IMG/VR virus record: IMGVR_UViG_3300042924_001367
Location: 1-35,619 of that record
Strand: one strand, 5' to 3'
From: a virus
DNA: 35,619 nucleotides
This document shows, in pieces, positions 35,124 to 35,619 of the stretch (position 1 is the stretch's first letter; each line of letters opens with the position of its first letter). Both the position numbers and the translations under genes were made by a program. The notes beneath the pieces were generated by a model, which was not told the DNA's origin, searched no databases, and saw only the letters and a program-made list of their open reading frames with translations.

Positions 35124-35619
35124 TTATTGAAGCGCAAAGGGCGCAGTAGGTGCTGTGAAGTTAGCTGTGTATCTTGCGTAGCCTTTGGTGATGCGTAGGT
35201 CATCGATGTAACCGGGAAACCAGTTTGTGCCACCTACAGGGTCAAAGCCCTGCTGTGCAATTGTTGGGCGGCTTGCTCCATTTAACAAACTTGTGGAATT
35301 AGTAACAGTCGATCCATCTTGCGTACCGTTAATAAACACGCGCAAAGACGTTCCCGAACGTGAAACCGCTATATGCGTCCAAGTGTTTGTAGATATTGTT
35401 CCGGTTGCCGTATATATCACCGATGAATTGATGAATACACTTAGCTTGCTTGATGTATCAATAAACCAAGTAAGATAGTTTCCGTTTGTGCTTGCGGGTC
35501 TTGAATCATAAAGCGTGTACCCGTTTGCCGATGGCGCAGTTGTCATGTACAGCCACATCTCAACAGTAAAATCACCAGCGCCAAACGCATACAAATCGGT
35601 TGTTGCAGAGTTACTGACT
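35124..35619 (-). CDS. LamG-domain protein, C-terminal part (enters from right edge)
   Basis: The frame is open from the right edge (base 35619) to a TAA at 35126-35124. It reads VSNSATTDLYAFGAGDFTVE, then MWLYMTTAPSANGYTLYDSR, NTWTHIAVSRSGTSLRVFI and PGYIDDLRITKGYARYTANF: one complete LamG module ending at the protein C-terminus. The TTG at 35594 is not the real start. It fits as the missing end of the protein cut at base 1, where a third module begins. The join is not direct: one base, or a gap of 3n+1 bases, would be needed to keep the frame. Confidence 0.82.
   Translation of the reverse strand, partial: VSNSATTDLYAFGAGDFTVEMWLYMTTAPSANGYTLYDSRPASTNGNYLTWFIDTSSKLSVFINSSVIYTATGTISTNTWTHIAVSRSGTSLRVFINGTQDGSTVTNSTSLLNGASRPTIAQQGFDPVGGTNWFPGYIDDLRITKGYARYTANFTAPTAPFALQ

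Noticed and set aside
1-35619. tRNA genes, CRISPR arrays and insertion sequences
   Set aside because: I saw no cloverleaf-like sequence with a T-loop signature, no regularly spaced repeats and no transposase frame or terminal inverted repeats.
1-35619. T7-like phage with its own RNA polymerase and promoters
   Set aside because: The tail and core genes look T7-like, but no single-subunit polymerase gene and no family of 20-bp phage promoters was found.

Overview
This window reads as an almost complete genome of a tailed double-stranded DNA phage with a short-tail (podovirus) virion plan. The evidence is the set of a gp8-type portal, scaffold, HK97-fold capsid, tail tubular proteins A and B, and a block of internal (ejected) virion proteins. 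The host is probably Gram-negative: there is an Rz/Rz1 spanin pair, two lipoproteins with lipoboxes, a LexA box of the gamma/betaproteobacterial type and a canonical DnaA box. Most of the sequence is GC-rich by eye; the two ends are clearly richer in A+T. No RNA polymerase, DNA polymerase, primase or helicase gene is present, so the phage should depend on host replication and transcription enzymes. It is therefore not T7-like in lifestyle despite the T7-like tail parts.

Layout. A 182-bp divergent control region at 26680-26861 separates two transcription directions. Rightward (26862-30968) is a short early operon: serine recombinase, small membrane proteins, a gene behind a near-ideal LexA-controlled promoter, a winged-helix-like protein, a YqaJ-type exonuclease and a RecT-type annealing protein. 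Leftward (26679 down to 22978) is an early operon of tightly overlapping small genes: ribbon-helix-helix regulator, Hjc-like resolvase, small basic, zinc-binding and HTH proteins, a possible TGT/DpdA-like enzyme, and a replication initiator whose own gene contains four iterons, a perfect DnaA box and an A+T-rich stretch. This is the same logic as the lambda O gene.

After a 323-bp gap the leftward strand carries the late genes: SSB-tailed small protein, TerS, TerL, cupin-like protein, coiled-coil virion proteins, portal, Bbp19-like protein, scaffold, major capsid, probable decoration protein, tail tubes A and B, three or four internal virion proteins, tail fibre, and a LamG-repeat protein that runs off the left edge at base 1. 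At the right edge a leftward LamG reading frame enters from outside, followed by a tail-fibre assembly protein, a C1q-like protein, coiled-coil and membrane proteins, GH19 endolysin, lipoprotein, holin-like protein and Rz/Rz1. This transcript ends at a strong hairpin terminator (30976-30993). The two LamG fragments fit as one gene cut by the window ends, so the map is probably circular or circularly permuted.

Most notable: the self-contained origin in the initiator gene; the consensus LexA box; the possible transglycosylase without any deazaguanine synthesis genes; a 57-codon gene nested at the end of a 932-codon virion gene; two membrane proteins overlapping by 142 bases; a possible RNA switch covering the ribosome site of the C1q-like gene; and a run of hairpins in the capsid leader.
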